From: Bacteroidales bacterium UBA1715
GTDB lineage: Bacteria > Bacteroidota > Bacteroidia > Bacteroidales > UBA1715
Reading direction: 5' to 3'
Assembly: GCA_002317135.1 (NCBI GenBank)
Contig: DCIX01000013.1
Span: forward strand, 1-63,864
DNA: 63,864 nt
Shown here: piece by piece, positions 47,813-58,303 of the stretch
How the letters are laid out: every line of letters begins with the position of its first letter
Position numbering within the stretch: position 1 is the stretch's first letter
Program-made: the position numbers and the translations under genes
Notes under the pieces: generated by a model
The model's input: the letters and a program-made list of their open reading frames with translations, nothing else
Databases searched by the model: none
Told to the model about the DNA's origin: nothing

Positions 47813-48618
47813 AGGGATATAACATCCAAATCATTCGGAACATATACCATTCCCGAAAATGCTGCTCGTGCCTCCTGTAAGTAGCGTTTTTGACGCAATT
47901 CTATTGGAGTTTTACCTTCGGTATGAAACAAGATTGTTGCCTTTGCATTAAGAGAATCTGCATTTCTACAAGAATCTACCACCGTCCCATGATGCTTTGT
48001 ATATGGTCTATACAATTCCACTTCGGAATACAAACAATACGCTTCCTGAAGTAAATAATCTGAGTTCTCAACATATTGCCGTTCACATTCGTGGAATGGT
48101 TCGTCGCCCAAAAACGAGAGTTTTTTCCCATTCAACAAACGACAAGTAAAACCGTGCTGCAATTCTTTTACACTCTGTATGTCAAAAAAGGTAAATTCCC
48201 TATCTAATATGATTGTTTGTGCTCCATTTTCTATTGGGTGTAAAATGATTTTATCTCCAAAGAAAGCTTGTAGTCGTGGTTGCATTACAATTCCGCAGAT
48301 AGTTTTTACCGCATCTAACGATTTCTGATGTGCATAGATATGTAAGCAACCCAAATATCTATCCTTACGAATATGTTGTGCGATTGCACGCACCAACCAA
48401 ACAATTCCCAACAAATGGTCGGAATGATTATGCGAAATAAATACATTATGAATATTCAACGGACTCAAATGTGCCAACTCCAACTGACGCAATAAGCCAT
48501 TGCCTCCTCCACCATCAACAAGGAATAATTCCCCATCTTCACGAGAAATCGTAAAGCAAGTGTTGTACATATTGGTAACCATTGCGGCACCTGTTCCAAG
48601 CATAGTTAGTTGTTCCAT
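47809..48618 (-). CDS. metallo-beta-lactamase fold hydrolase (RNase Z-like)
   Basis: 269 residues. The metal-binding motif HNHSDH lies at residues 63-68, after MLGTGAAMVTNMYNTCFTIS and LFLVDGGGGNGLLRQL, a start like that of RNase Z and related MBL proteins. Later metal ligands fit LSFLGDEPFHECERQY and TKHHGTVVDSC. It could be an RNase Z-like or other phosphodiesterase-type hydrolase; the full RNase Z exosite is not recognisable. Last gene of the long minus-strand chain, 9 bp after porZ; it meets the permease gene tail to tail with 4 shared bases. Confidence 0.82.
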   Translation of the reverse strand: MEQLTMLGTGAAMVTNMYNTCFTISREDGELFLVDGGGGNGLLRQLELAHLSPLNIHNVFISHNHSDHLLGIVWLVRAIAQHIRKDRYLGCLHIYAHQKSLDAVKTICGIVMQPRLQAFFGDKIILHPIENGAQTIILDREFTFFDIQSVKELQHGFTCRLLNGKKLSFLGDEPFHECERQYVENSDYLLQEAYCLYSEVELYRPYTKHHGTVVDSCRNADSLNAKATILFHTEGKTPIELRQKRYLQEARAAFSGMVYVPNDLDVISL

Positions 48619-48627
48619 GAATAGATT

Positions 48628-50871
48628 TTAATTTATAAACACGATTTTTGTTACCCGCGTATATTTTCCCGATTCATCAGAAGCATACACTAAATATACA
48701 CCTGTTTTTGCACGCTTTCCATACAAATTTGTTCCGTCCCAAACGGCTGTACCACCATTCGCTTGCAAATGATTGACAAGATTACCGGTAATGTCCGTAA
48801 TTTTCACATACGCATCGGTCACCAAGCCTTTAATAAAGATATTACCATTATATGTTTCGCGAACAGGATTCGGAATGACTTTCACTGATTCCATTTCTGG
48901 TTCGCCAGTAGTAGCATCACCCCAATAAGTAATCAATCCGCGTTCCGTTCCAATTGCAACTTCACCAGTCACACCATCAATTGCAATTGCATTTACCTTA
49001 TTTGATGGTAGCGGACTATTCTTTTCCGTAAAATGCAACAATTGTTCAGTACCATTTTCAGAAATCAAATACACACCTGAATTATATGTTCCCACCCATT
49101 TTCTGTTTGCACCATCAACCGTAATACAGGTAATTGATTCTGAACTTAATAAATAACCAACTTCACCGTCAATTTCTATTTTTATACGAGAAATGGACTT
49201 TCTATCATTAAATACGCGAGCAGGTGAAGAATGAACTGCTATACCCGACGATGTGCCTATCCAAATTTGACCATTCAAATCCTCCGTTACGCAAGTCGTT
49301 TTTTCTGCGATATTTCCTTCGGAATCTTTCAATTCTATCTGAGTCAACAAATCATCAGAAGTGTCATCTAATGTTCCATTTTCATAAAAAACACTTAACA
49401 AACTTGTTCCCGAAAGCCACTTATAACCACGCTTGTCAACCAAGATATGATTAAACAAATTTGTACTTGTAAGAGTTGATTCACGAGGAATTGCATACGA
49501 ATACCAATCGTTATCTTTTGTACGAGCAACTAACGGTTTGTCGGCACTGGCATTAATCAACCATAATGTCATTTTTGAGTCACTACTCATATCATTTACA
49601 ACAGTCCAATCTTCATTAAGGTAGTATGGTTGTAAAATTGTATTGTCCTTATTGAAAACCTTTTCTGTTTTCCAAGCCTCAGTTGATTCCGAAAATCCAG
49701 AAGCATACGAACCTATATAGTAATTCTTAGTATGTGGAATTTTATAGATTGAAGTAGCATTTACAATATGCCAATTATCGTGTCCATACCAATCTCCATT
49801 TCTTGTTTTTAGGCTATAATATGCCATTTCCCACTTCAATTCCCGACCACCAACTATATGTAAAAATGCGCCGTCAGAACAAAGTGCACGAATATGGTTA
49901 GAGCGGGTTCCGTCAGGTAGTATACTCTGACGAGTATCCGCATTTATCAATCCACCGCGATTATTGGCAACCCAAGTTGAACCATCTTCGGAACGAAGCA
50001 CATCGTAAAATTTATTGTTAGAAGAAAGCGAATCAAAAGAGAAAATCAATTTTTCATTTTCATCATACATCTTTGCAACATACGAACTTGCAAGACAAAC
50101 AATAGAATTTCTCACACGAATAGAATTGATGTTTTCACATTGCACCTTAAATGGAGCGACAATCGAACCTGTAACCGAAAACAACGAATCACGGGAAACA
50201 TAGTACAATCGGTTCTTTACCAATGCAATATGTTCTATTGTATCGTGAGTGATTTCATCTTTTTTGTGCCATAAACCAAAGTCGGAAAATGAAGGACAGG
50301 TATTCTCTACATAATACAATCCTTTGTTTGTTGCAGCATACATTTCGTTTCCATTTGATGCTATGTCATTTACCGCAACATAGCCACCATCAGTACTTAA
50401 AATTGTTGTTGATATAAAGTTCCGTGTTGTCATTGAAAACAACACAACACCAAAATCGGTAGCAATCATAGCCGTATCATTACGCATTGCAATAGCATTG
50501 ATTGCCTTAGAACCATACATATTCTTCTTCTGAATAGTGGAAATATTCGTAATCTTCAATGACGGATACGCAACTATGTCCAGACTGCCGTCTTCATAGC
50601 CAACCAAAAAAGACGAAGTTGAATCACAATAGGCCATACAAGTAAGTCCAATGGAACTTAAACCTGTTAATTTGGTGATTTTGGTAATTTCTTTTGTAGA
50701 AATTGTATAGACAAATATTCCATTGTCGCAGAGTGCGAACACATTGTCGTCAATAGTTTCCAATTGTGTTATATCACCGTAGTAGAAATGCTCTACCCAA
50801 CGGCCAGGAACTTGAGAGCATACTCCCAAGTAAAATAGAACACTGAACACAAAAAAAATGAATCGCTTCAT
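48628..50871 (-). CDS. porZ: PorZ-like type IX secretion component
   Basis: 747 residues, about the length of Porphyromonas gingivalis PorZ. Signal peptide MKRFIFFVFSVLFYLGVCSQ, then two beta-propellers: blades such as NVFALCDNGIFVYTISTKEI and VVLFSMTTRN in the first half, and QIWIGTSSGIAVHS, KWVGTYNSGVYLISENG and VAIGTERGLITYWG in the second. A T9SS-type C-terminal beta-sandwich ends it (VIPNPVRETYNGNIFIKG, then KTGVYLVYASDESG). PorZ is a surface part of the T9SS attachment complex that delivers anionic lipopolysaccharide to the sortase. It begins with a TAATG overlap on rarA. The call rests on architecture and N-terminal pattern. Confidence 0.78.
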   Translation of the reverse strand: MKRFIFFVFSVLFYLGVCSQVPGRWVEHFYYGDITQLETIDDNVFALCDNGIFVYTISTKEITKITKLTGLSSIGLTCMAYCDSTSSFLVGYEDGSLDIVAYPSLKITNISTIQKKNMYGSKAINAIAMRNDTAMIATDFGVVLFSMTTRNFISTTILSTDGGYVAVNDIASNGNEMYAATNKGLYYVENTCPSFSDFGLWHKKDEITHDTIEHIALVKNRLYYVSRDSLFSVTGSIVAPFKVQCENINSIRVRNSIVCLASSYVAKMYDENEKLIFSFDSLSSNNKFYDVLRSEDGSTWVANNRGGLINADTRQSILPDGTRSNHIRALCSDGAFLHIVGGRELKWEMAYYSLKTRNGDWYGHDNWHIVNATSIYKIPHTKNYYIGSYASGFSESTEAWKTEKVFNKDNTILQPYYLNEDWTVVNDMSSDSKMTLWLINASADKPLVARTKDNDWYSYAIPRESTLTSTNLFNHILVDKRGYKWLSGTSLLSVFYENGTLDDTSDDLLTQIELKDSEGNIAEKTTCVTEDLNGQIWIGTSSGIAVHSSPARVFNDRKSISRIKIEIDGEVGYLLSSESITCITVDGANRKWVGTYNSGVYLISENGTEQLLHFTEKNSPLPSNKVNAIAIDGVTGEVAIGTERGLITYWGDATTGEPEMESVKVIPNPVRETYNGNIFIKGLVTDAYVKITDITGNLVNHLQANGGTAVWDGTNLYGKRAKTGVYLVYASDESGKYTRVTKIVFIN

Positions 50872-52154
50872 TAGAACGAATATTTATCTTTCCACAATAC
50901 TTGCATATACTGTTTGGTATCTTGCTCTCTCTTATTGTCGGCTGCCTTCCAAAATGTCGTTTGTGAAAGCTCTTTTGGCAAGAACTCTTGTTTTACAAAA
51001 TGTCCAGGGAAATCATGTGAATATTTGTATCCATCGCCATAGTTCAATTGTTCCATCAACTTTGTAGGCGCATTGCGCAAATGTAATGGAACAGGCAACA
51101 TTCCCGTTTGCTTTACCGTAGCAAGTGCTTCGTTAATCGCCATATATGCAGAGTTACTTTTAGGAGATGTAGCCAAATAAACTGCTGTTTCTGAAAGAAT
51201 TATGCGTGCCTCTGGCATACCAATAACCGATATGGCATTAAAACAACTTTGTGCCAATAATAACGCATTCGGATTTGCCAAACCGACATCCTCGGCAGCA
51301 GAAATCAAAAGTCTGCGGGCAATAAATTTTATGTCCTCTCCACCTTCCAACATACGAGCAAGCCAATATACAGCAGCATTTGGATCGCTTCCACGTATAG
51401 ATTTTATAAATGCAGAAATAATATCGTAATGTTGCTCACCACCTTTGTCATATAAAGCAATATTTTCTTGTAATGTGCTGGTAACAACGTCATTTGTAAT
51501 GATAATCTTCTCATTTGCAATTTGAGAATTTACCACTATCTCCAACACATTCATCAACTTGCGGGCATCACCGCCAGAGAATCGCATTAAAGCATCGTCT
51601 TCGAGTATCGTAATGTCTAGTTTTTTCAACACAACATCTTCGGACAATGCCTTTTGTAACAAGAATTGCAAATCTTCTTTATCTAAAGACTTTAGCACAT
51701 ACACTTGGCAACGTGACAACAATGGTGAAATGACCTCGAACGAAGGATTTTCCGTTGTTGCACCAATTAAAGTGACCGTACCATTTTCCACTGCAGCCAA
51801 CAAAGAATCTTGTTGCGATTTATTGAAGCGATGAATTTCGTCGATAAACAATAGTGGATTTGGAGTGTCGAAAAATTGCGATTGTTTTGCCTTTTCTAAC
51901 ACATCACGCACATCCTTTACGCCTGAATTTACCGCACTTAACGTAAAAAATGGTCGTTCCAAACTCTTCGAAATTATCTGAGCAAGCGTAGTTTTTCCAA
52001 CTCCCGGAGGTCCCCATAGAATCATTGACGAAATTCGTCCTGATTCTATTGACTTACGGAGAACCGCACCTGGAGCGACCAAGTGTTTCTGTCCCATATA
52101 GTCGTCGAGCGACTTTGGACGCATTCGTTCTGCTAATGGTTGTTGTATGCTCAT
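50871..52154 (-). CDS. rarA: replication-associated recombination protein A (RarA/MgsA family AAA+ ATPase)
   Basis: 427 residues. N-terminus PLAERMRPKSLDDYMGQKHL, Walker A GPPGVGKTTLAQ, Walker B LFIDEIHRFNKSQQD, sensor 1 LIGATTENPSFE, and the C-terminal MgsA domain with IKSIRGSDPNAAVYWLARML and DVGLANPNALLLAQS. It acts at stalled forks as a clamp-loader-like ATPase. Its start shares one base with the cdaA stop and its stop shares one with the porZ start (TAATG both times), so translation of the three genes is probably coupled. Confidence 0.95.
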   Translation of the reverse strand: MSIQQPLAERMRPKSLDDYMGQKHLVAPGAVLRKSIESGRISSMILWGPPGVGKTTLAQIISKSLERPFFTLSAVNSGVKDVRDVLEKAKQSQFFDTPNPLLFIDEIHRFNKSQQDSLLAAVENGTVTLIGATTENPSFEVISPLLSRCQVYVLKSLDKEDLQFLLQKALSEDVVLKKLDITILEDDALMRFSGGDARKLMNVLEIVVNSQIANEKIIITNDVVTSTLQENIALYDKGGEQHYDIISAFIKSIRGSDPNAAVYWLARMLEGGEDIKFIARRLLISAAEDVGLANPNALLLAQSCFNAISVIGMPEARIILSETAVYLATSPKSNSAYMAINEALATVKQTGMLPVPLHLRNAPTKLMEQLNYGDGYKYSHDFPGHFVKQEFLPKELSQTTFWKAADNKREQDTKQYMQVLWKDKYSF

Positions 52155-52942
52155 TAATTCGCTTGTCTTTGTTTTATTATTTCTTCCAATTCTTCGCGAG
52201 ATTGTAATTTAAAATGCTCTCCTTGCAAAAAGTAAGACACATCACCTGTTTGTTCCGAAACAACCAACACTAACGTATCAGTTTCTTCACTCATGCCCAT
52301 TGCCGAGCGATGTCGCATGCCAAATCCCATTGGTAATTCAGTTGTTTTGGACATTGGAAGCACGCATTTTGCTGCCAAAATCTTTCTACCGATAATAATT
52401 ACCGCACCATCATGTAGCGGTGTGTTTTTATAGAAAATATTCTGCAACAATGCCGATGAAATACGTGAATCTATCAATTCACCAGTTTGCAAATGTGAAA
52501 GGATTGGTTCTTTTGCCTTTGCAATAACGATTAACGCACCTGTTTTTGATGCCGACATGGTAAAAATAGCATCACTAATTTCAGAAATAGACTCCACAGG
52601 AATAGACTCTTGGTTGATATTCAAGAATTTAGATAATCTCTTTCGACCCTGTGAATGCAAATATCGATTACCAACAATCGTAAGGAAACGGCGTATTTCC
52701 GTTTGAAACAAGATTACCAACGCAAGTCCACCAATACTGATGAACTGACCTAAAATTCGTGTAAGCATCTCCATGTGCAATGCACGAACAATCAGCCAAA
52801 TAACATAAAAGGCAATAATTCCCAAGAAGACATTCATTCCCGCTGTTCCACGAATCAGTTTGTACACTTCGTACATTAGTAGTGCAACAAGGAAAATATC
52901 AACAACGTCAACAAAATCGAATGATATAAACAATGGAATCAT
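52154..52942 (-). CDS. cdaA: diadenylate cyclase CdaA
   Basis: Makes c-di-AMP from two ATP. The 262-residue protein has three N-terminal membrane helices (about 10-90: VDVVDIFLVALLMYEVYKLI, VFLGIIAFYVIWLIVRAL, ISIGGLALVILFQTEI) and a DAC domain with the catalytic motifs HDGAVIIIGRKILAAKCVLP (DGA) and GMRHRSAMGMSEETD (RHR). Length is typical of CdaA. In Firmicutes cdaA lies with cdaR and glmM; here it lies with rarA and porZ. Confidence 0.95.
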   Translation of the reverse strand: MIPLFISFDFVDVVDIFLVALLMYEVYKLIRGTAGMNVFLGIIAFYVIWLIVRALHMEMLTRILGQFISIGGLALVILFQTEIRRFLTIVGNRYLHSQGRKRLSKFLNINQESIPVESISEISDAIFTMSASKTGALIVIAKAKEPILSHLQTGELIDSRISSALLQNIFYKNTPLHDGAVIIIGRKILAAKCVLPMSKTTELPMGFGMRHRSAMGMSEETDTLVLVVSEQTGDVSYFLQGEHFKLQSREELEEIIKQRQAN

Positions 52943-52986
52943 ACTTTTCTTTGAATCGTTCCAAAGATATAAAACTTACCTGAATG

Positions 52987-55900
52987 TCAGACTTTTTGTA
53001 ACGGTAGTTTTACGAAAAATGTACTTCCTTCTCCCACGGTCGATTCATACCAAATGCTTCCATTCGAAGACTCAACAATATTTTTGCATATTGCCAAACC
53101 AAATCCACTACCTGTTTCTTTGGTGGTAAAATGCAGTTCAAATATATGCTTACGAGTCTCCTCATCAATTCCCCGACCATTATCTTGAATTGCTATGGTG
53201 ACATTGCTTTCGTCGGTAATAAGGCGTACATTTACATACCCCTGCTTTGTAGTAGGAATTGCTTGTATTGCGTTCTTTATCAGATTATTAAACATACGAG
53301 TTGTTTTATCCTTATCACCCATTACAATAACTTGATGTTGTGGCAATTGCGATTCTACAATCACATTCTCTTCTTGTGCAAACAATGTTACGCTATTTTG
53401 CAGAACTTCAACAATATCAATTGGTTCCAAAACCACTGTCGACAATTTTGCGAAATCAGAAAAAGATGTTGCCGTTTCAGCTAACGTATCAATTTGTTCT
53501 ATCATTGTTTTAGAGATAGACTTTAGGCGTTTTTCAAATTTTTCATCTTTTTCGTCCCACGAGCGATTCAGTAATTGCATACTCAATTTCATTGGCGTTA
53601 ACGGATTTTTAATCTCGTGTGCAATCTGACGAGCCATCTCTTTCCAGGCACTTTCTCGTTCTGCTTTTGCCAATTTGTTCGCACTCACACTCAATTGGTC
53701 AATCATAATGTTGTAATTCGCAACCAATCCCTCCAATTCTTCTGGAGCATTGATTGTAATCTTCTCGTTCTCACTTCCTACAGTGACTTGTTTCATACGA
53801 GTTTGAATAACTTTTAACGGAACAGCAATACGTTGAGCAATGAAAACCGACAACAATGTCGCCAACAAAATCAAAATGACTGCCACATTTATCAAACTCA
53901 CAATCAAACCTGCAAACTGCTGATGAATATCTTCATTGTTTGAAAAATTCGGCAAATTTACATAACCAAGCACCTTATTCTGACCATTATACAAAGTCAC
54001 ATAAGCAGACATATATGTTAAATCTCCGATTTTTTCCTCGTGCGTATATTGAGGAAAACTTCTGTTTATCAAAAAATTATACGAAGCTGGATCCATTTTT
54101 TTGTCCTGCAATCTGTATTGGAAAATTTCTGGTCGGGAAGACGCAAATAATTCTCCTTCAAGATTATAGAAGTTTATATCGGCAGAATATATCTCTGCAA
54201 GTTTCGACAACAAAATATCCAATTCTTGACTATCGGAAATAGCTTCATCGTCCATAAAATCCATTGAGAGAGATGTAACCAAGGAGTTAACTTTTTCCTG
54301 TAAAAACGCACGCTGTTGCTGCTCCATTCTCGTATTCATAAACGACAATCCAAAAATGCCAAGAAGCAAAAACGAACTCAATAATAAAGTAACAAAAGAA
54401 TGCTTTATCTTTGCTGATAATGAATGACTTACATTCCTCTTCTCGTAAAAGAAAACCTTATTAAAAACAACATTCAACAATAAGAAATACAAAAAGATAT
54501 ATGGGAACCAAATCAAATAATTATCCCATCGTAACATTCGCGCACTAACAACAACCGTAAATTGCTCATTAATGCGATACGCTACATGCTTTGTTGCATG
54601 TTCTACATCATCAGTCACATAAAAATTACTGTCAATCAAATTGGCTGGTCTATCAAGCAAAGACAACTTCTGAGAATATGGACATTTCCCTCGCTTCGAA
54701 ATCAATAAGCCATTTTTGTACTTTGCGGAAGAAAATGTTAAATTTTCATGCGGAATTGTTCCATTCAACAAAATGGTAGGATATCCGAAATTTTGAGAAT
54801 TTTCTTCGGAATGAAGTTCTATATACAACTTCTTTTTTCTTGCATCAGAGAACTTGTATTCTATTGAATCAAAATAAGTTATAGTTCCGTCTTGATTATT
54901 TATGTAATAGTAATTTGAATCCGAAACTATTTCCCCACTCGTCAACAAGAGTTGACTGAAAAAGCGCTCGCAATTCGTCAATTGGTTATTTGCATCGAAA
55001 CTGGAATCCGTGCCACAAACCGTACATTCCAAATTATATTGTTCAAGAACACCATTGAAATATTTTTTTTGCAAATAGTTTCGTATCTCAACATCTTTAT
55101 TTTCAGGGTGTTGAACTAATTCTCGCAACGCATCGTCGGTTCTAGATTCTTTATATACATACGTCAAAAATGATTCTGCAATAGGATCTTGTTCCGTTGC
55201 CAATTCCTTGGCAAATTGCTTTTGTGCCTCAATATCTTTTTGTTTGACAAAATGAGCAATACAGACCTCAACAAAGAACACGGAAAGCAGTAATAACGCG
55301 TACTTTAAAGACTGTTCACGACTGGAATTGCTATACACAAACACGCCAAAAACAATCACCGAAAGAATAAAAAATAGCGTCAAAATCCAATAAATTCCAA
55401 CTATCCACGACAATACTGACGAAAACAATGCCAACAAACCAATTGCTACAATGCCATCTTGTCGTGATAATTGTAAACGATGACTGACAAAAAACGCATT
55501 CAACAATACAAAATTCAAGAAAAGAATTAAGGCTATTTCTCCATAAACAACAAAACTTAAACCATTAGTTGTTAGAATGTTGAATAGCTTAAGATTGCAG
55601 TCGGTATGTTGCATTACATTCTGAATAACACCGGCACTTATTATCCAACAAATAGTTGCCGAAAAACAGAAAAGAAGAATCAACTTTTTCTTTTTTTCTT
55701 CAAATTGCTGATTCGCAAAAAATCGTGCAACTTGCACAATAGCAAAGGCGAACAACATAGTGTCAATCAACAAGTCACCTAATGACGAAAAGAATGGCGT
55801 AGAGAAAAATGCCGAATCGAACAACACCGTAGTATAGCCAATATACGGAATCTTCTCAGCAATCATATACAAACGAAACGCAATCAAACCAACGAGCGTA

Positions 55901-56628
55901 CAGCACAAGACAACACGCCTTGTCACAATACGAGTAATAGACTGAATAATGCCATCGCAGAAAAGCAAGAAGAACAAAATTCCGAAGAAATACAGCACAA
56001 TTATTACATAACATAAAACAAGGCTATCGCTGCGATGTGCCGTGGTAGCAAGCGAGAAAAGCAATTGCTGATTTTCATCGTAAATCGGATAAGTATCTTC
56101 GCAAGCATCGGTAAAAATTTCAACGGAATGATGTATAGAAAAATCTGACTGAAATTCATTTTTAATATATTCATTTTCAAATGAATACTGGCTTTTTATA
56201 AAAGATAAGACAAATACATCGCATCGATTCTTTTTTGTATGCGAGACCAAATACCAGGCATTTCCAGAAAACAACAAATTCCCCGCATTTGAAAGCGACT
56301 GAAAGTCTTTTATCAATGAGTTGTCCGACCAATACGCCAACGTTTCATCATAAAAAACATAAAACAACACATTACGGCTATTGCATACCGACGTATTTGC
56401 CCTACGATACCGTTCATACATTTGAAAATCAGCACTATCGCATAAATTTACGACCTCGCGACCAATCGTTTCTGCTTTGGAAATCTTATTGTGTATTGTC
56501 TTTTGAAATGAATTCAGGCTATGTTGCGAAATCGACGAGTCAAAATAAATTGTCTCCATTGCAATTGCAACAATAATACAGGCAATTGCACAAAACAAAT
56601 ATTTATATCGTACCAAAACTTGTTTCAA
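52987..56628 (-). CDS. large membrane sensor histidine kinase, NtrY-like, no adjacent response regulator
   Basis: 1,213 residues. N-terminal membrane anchor and a periplasmic domain (about 30-200), then about seven to eight membrane helices (200-440), a second extracytoplasmic region (440-700), another membrane helix pair flanking a third sensory region (about 730-900), a HAMP domain (about 920-980), and the kinase core: H-box ARQIAHEIKNPLTPMKLSM (about 1000), N-box MFNNLIKNAIQAI, G1 IQDNGRGIDEE, G2 ETGSGFGLAICKNIV. The H-box is of the NtrY/HisKA type. The stimulus is unknown. No response regulator is encoded nearby. Confidence 0.88.
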   Translation of the reverse strand: MKQVLVRYKYLFCAIACIIVAIAMETIYFDSSISQHSLNSFQKTIHNKISKAETIGREVVNLCDSADFQMYERYRRANTSVCNSRNVLFYVFYDETLAYWSDNSLIKDFQSLSNAGNLLFSGNAWYLVSHTKKNRCDVFVLSFIKSQYSFENEYIKNEFQSDFSIHHSVEIFTDACEDTYPIYDENQQLLFSLATTAHRSDSLVLCYVIIVLYFFGILFFLLFCDGIIQSITRIVTRRVVLCCTLVGLIAFRLYMIAEKIPYIGYTTVLFDSAFFSTPFFSSLGDLLIDTMLFAFAIVQVARFFANQQFEEKKKKLILLFCFSATICWIISAGVIQNVMQHTDCNLKLFNILTTNGLSFVVYGEIALILFLNFVLLNAFFVSHRLQLSRQDGIVAIGLLALFSSVLSWIVGIYWILTLFFILSVIVFGVFVYSNSSREQSLKYALLLLSVFFVEVCIAHFVKQKDIEAQKQFAKELATEQDPIAESFLTYVYKESRTDDALRELVQHPENKDVEIRNYLQKKYFNGVLEQYNLECTVCGTDSSFDANNQLTNCERFFSQLLLTSGEIVSDSNYYYINNQDGTITYFDSIEYKFSDARKKKLYIELHSEENSQNFGYPTILLNGTIPHENLTFSSAKYKNGLLISKRGKCPYSQKLSLLDRPANLIDSNFYVTDDVEHATKHVAYRINEQFTVVVSARMLRWDNYLIWFPYIFLYFLLLNVVFNKVFFYEKRNVSHSLSAKIKHSFVTLLLSSFLLLGIFGLSFMNTRMEQQQRAFLQEKVNSLVTSLSMDFMDDEAISDSQELDILLSKLAEIYSADINFYNLEGELFASSRPEIFQYRLQDKKMDPASYNFLINRSFPQYTHEEKIGDLTYMSAYVTLYNGQNKVLGYVNLPNFSNNEDIHQQFAGLIVSLINVAVILILLATLLSVFIAQRIAVPLKVIQTRMKQVTVGSENEKITINAPEELEGLVANYNIMIDQLSVSANKLAKAERESAWKEMARQIAHEIKNPLTPMKLSMQLLNRSWDEKDEKFEKRLKSISKTMIEQIDTLAETATSFSDFAKLSTVVLEPIDIVEVLQNSVTLFAQEENVIVESQLPQHQVIVMGDKDKTTRMFNNLIKNAIQAIPTTKQGYVNVRLITDESNVTIAIQDNGRGIDEETRKHIFELHFTTKETGSGFGLAICKNIVESSNGSIWYESTVGEGSTFFVKLPLQKV

Positions 56629-56653
56629 ATTCTAATTTTTACAAATGTAAGAG

Positions 56654-58291
56654 TTATTTACCTAATGTTTTCGTATACAACTGTTTATCTACTATATATT
56701 TTGTAGATTCTCGTATATATTCATCGTCTTGGATAAGGAACTCTGCTTGACCTTGTTCTGCATATAAATTTCGAATCACAAGCGACTCCAACTCTCTGCA
56801 AATTTGCTTCTTTTCCTTCTCAAACAATTTTTCTTGTTCCAAATTCATTTGATTTTGTATAACAGCAATCTGTTGTGAGAAATCAAACTGTTCCTTCTTA
56901 GCCTCGTCGGCAAAAGCAAGCAATTGTTTTTCGCCTTCTGAAATAAATTTATAACCAACAGATTTACAATATGATACAAATTTTTGATATTCTTTATCGC
57001 TCATACGGAACGACTGTGGTTTAATTGTAGTCGTATCTTGTACCGAATAGGCAGAATTCACATAATCAAACAACACAAATTTAGCTTGTAAGTCAGGCAA
57101 CAAAATTGTGTTCTCCACAGATTGCACGGTCACATCTGGAATAATTCCCCCACCATCTTTCACTGGACGATGATTGCGAGTATAGAATGTTCTTTGCAAA
57201 GAGTCGGGAATTTCTGTTGGATTACCATCTTTGTCGCGGTTGGAATAATCCAATCTTTGAATACATCTACCACTTGGAATATAATATTTTGCTGTCGTGA
57301 TTTTTAGCAAACAATTATGTGCCAACTCCTTACGATTCTGTACTAATCCTTTCCCAAATGTTTTATTTCCAATAACTACTGCCCTATCTAAATCCTGCAA
57401 TGCACCCGAAACAATTTCGGCGGCAGAAGCAGAATGGTCGTTAACCAACACAACCAAAGGCGTTTGTGTATCAAACGCATCGGAAATGGTAGAAAACTTA
57501 TTGTTTTCGGTCTTATTTTGGCCTTTTATGTAGACAACCCGTTCTCCTTTATCAACAAACAGATTCACAATCTTTACCGCCTCAATTAGCAACCCACCAG
57601 GATTGTCGCGCAAATCAAGTACATATCCCGTAGCCCCTTGACTTTTCAGACTTGTAAACGCTTTTGCCACATCGTTGCCACAATTCTGCGAAAATTCATT
57701 CAATTTCACATACCCAATATTCGATGGCAACATACCAAAATACGGAACACTACCGACTGTGATTTTTTCGCGTTCAAATGAAAAAGAATATCGTTTACCA
57801 TTTCTAACAACCACCATAGACAACGAGGAACCAACTTGACCTTGAAGCAATTGCATGCAGTCATCAAAAGGTTTCCCAATAATAGAACGACCATCAACCT
57901 CAACAATTCTATCTCCCAACAACAATCCTGATTTTTGTGCAGGAGAGTCTTTACGAATATCGGAAATCATAAGAACACTATCCCGAGGCACAACCAAAGC
58001 ACCAATACCTCCGTATTCGCCCTTATTCATAATTGTATAGCGTTCTACATCCGATTCTGGAATAAAATTCGTGTACGGATCGAGTGTTTTCAGCATACTC
58101 TGTATGGTTCGCTCCATTACATCACCTGGTGCAAGTTCATCGACATAGGAAGTAGAAACTTCCGAGAACAAACTATAAAATATGTCAAGGTTCTTTGCTG
58201 TTTCAAAATCCTTATTTCCATCAAAATTCATAAGGCACACTGATGCAACAAGCAAACCAAGAAGAACAAAAATATGAGTTACATGTTTCAT
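56654..58291 (-). CDS. C-terminal processing peptidase, S41 family
   Basis: 545 residues. A signal anchor (MKHVTHIFVLLGLLVASVCL) is followed by an N-terminal helical cap, a PDZ domain (about 90-165; YGGIGALVV, ISDIRKDSPAQKSGLLLGDRIVEVD) and the S41 domain. The catalytic Ser is in NDHSASAAEIVSGAL and the Lys in NKTFGKGLVQNR. A charged helical tail follows residue 470. It degrades or trims envelope proteins. Gap to the histidine kinase gene downstream is 25 bp, to yidD upstream 12 bp. Confidence 0.93.
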   Translation of the reverse strand: MKHVTHIFVLLGLLVASVCLMNFDGNKDFETAKNLDIFYSLFSEVSTSYVDELAPGDVMERTIQSMLKTLDPYTNFIPESDVERYTIMNKGEYGGIGALVVPRDSVLMISDIRKDSPAQKSGLLLGDRIVEVDGRSIIGKPFDDCMQLLQGQVGSSLSMVVVRNGKRYSFSFEREKITVGSVPYFGMLPSNIGYVKLNEFSQNCGNDVAKAFTSLKSQGATGYVLDLRDNPGGLLIEAVKIVNLFVDKGERVVYIKGQNKTENNKFSTISDAFDTQTPLVVLVNDHSASAAEIVSGALQDLDRAVVIGNKTFGKGLVQNRKELAHNCLLKITTAKYYIPSGRCIQRLDYSNRDKDGNPTEIPDSLQRTFYTRNHRPVKDGGGIIPDVTVQSVENTILLPDLQAKFVLFDYVNSAYSVQDTTTIKPQSFRMSDKEYQKFVSYCKSVGYKFISEGEKQLLAFADEAKKEQFDFSQQIAVIQNQMNLEQEKLFEKEKKQICRELESLVIRNLYAEQGQAEFLIQDDEYIRESTKYIVDKQLYTKTLGK

Positions 58292-58303
58292 ACCAATTTC
58301 GTT

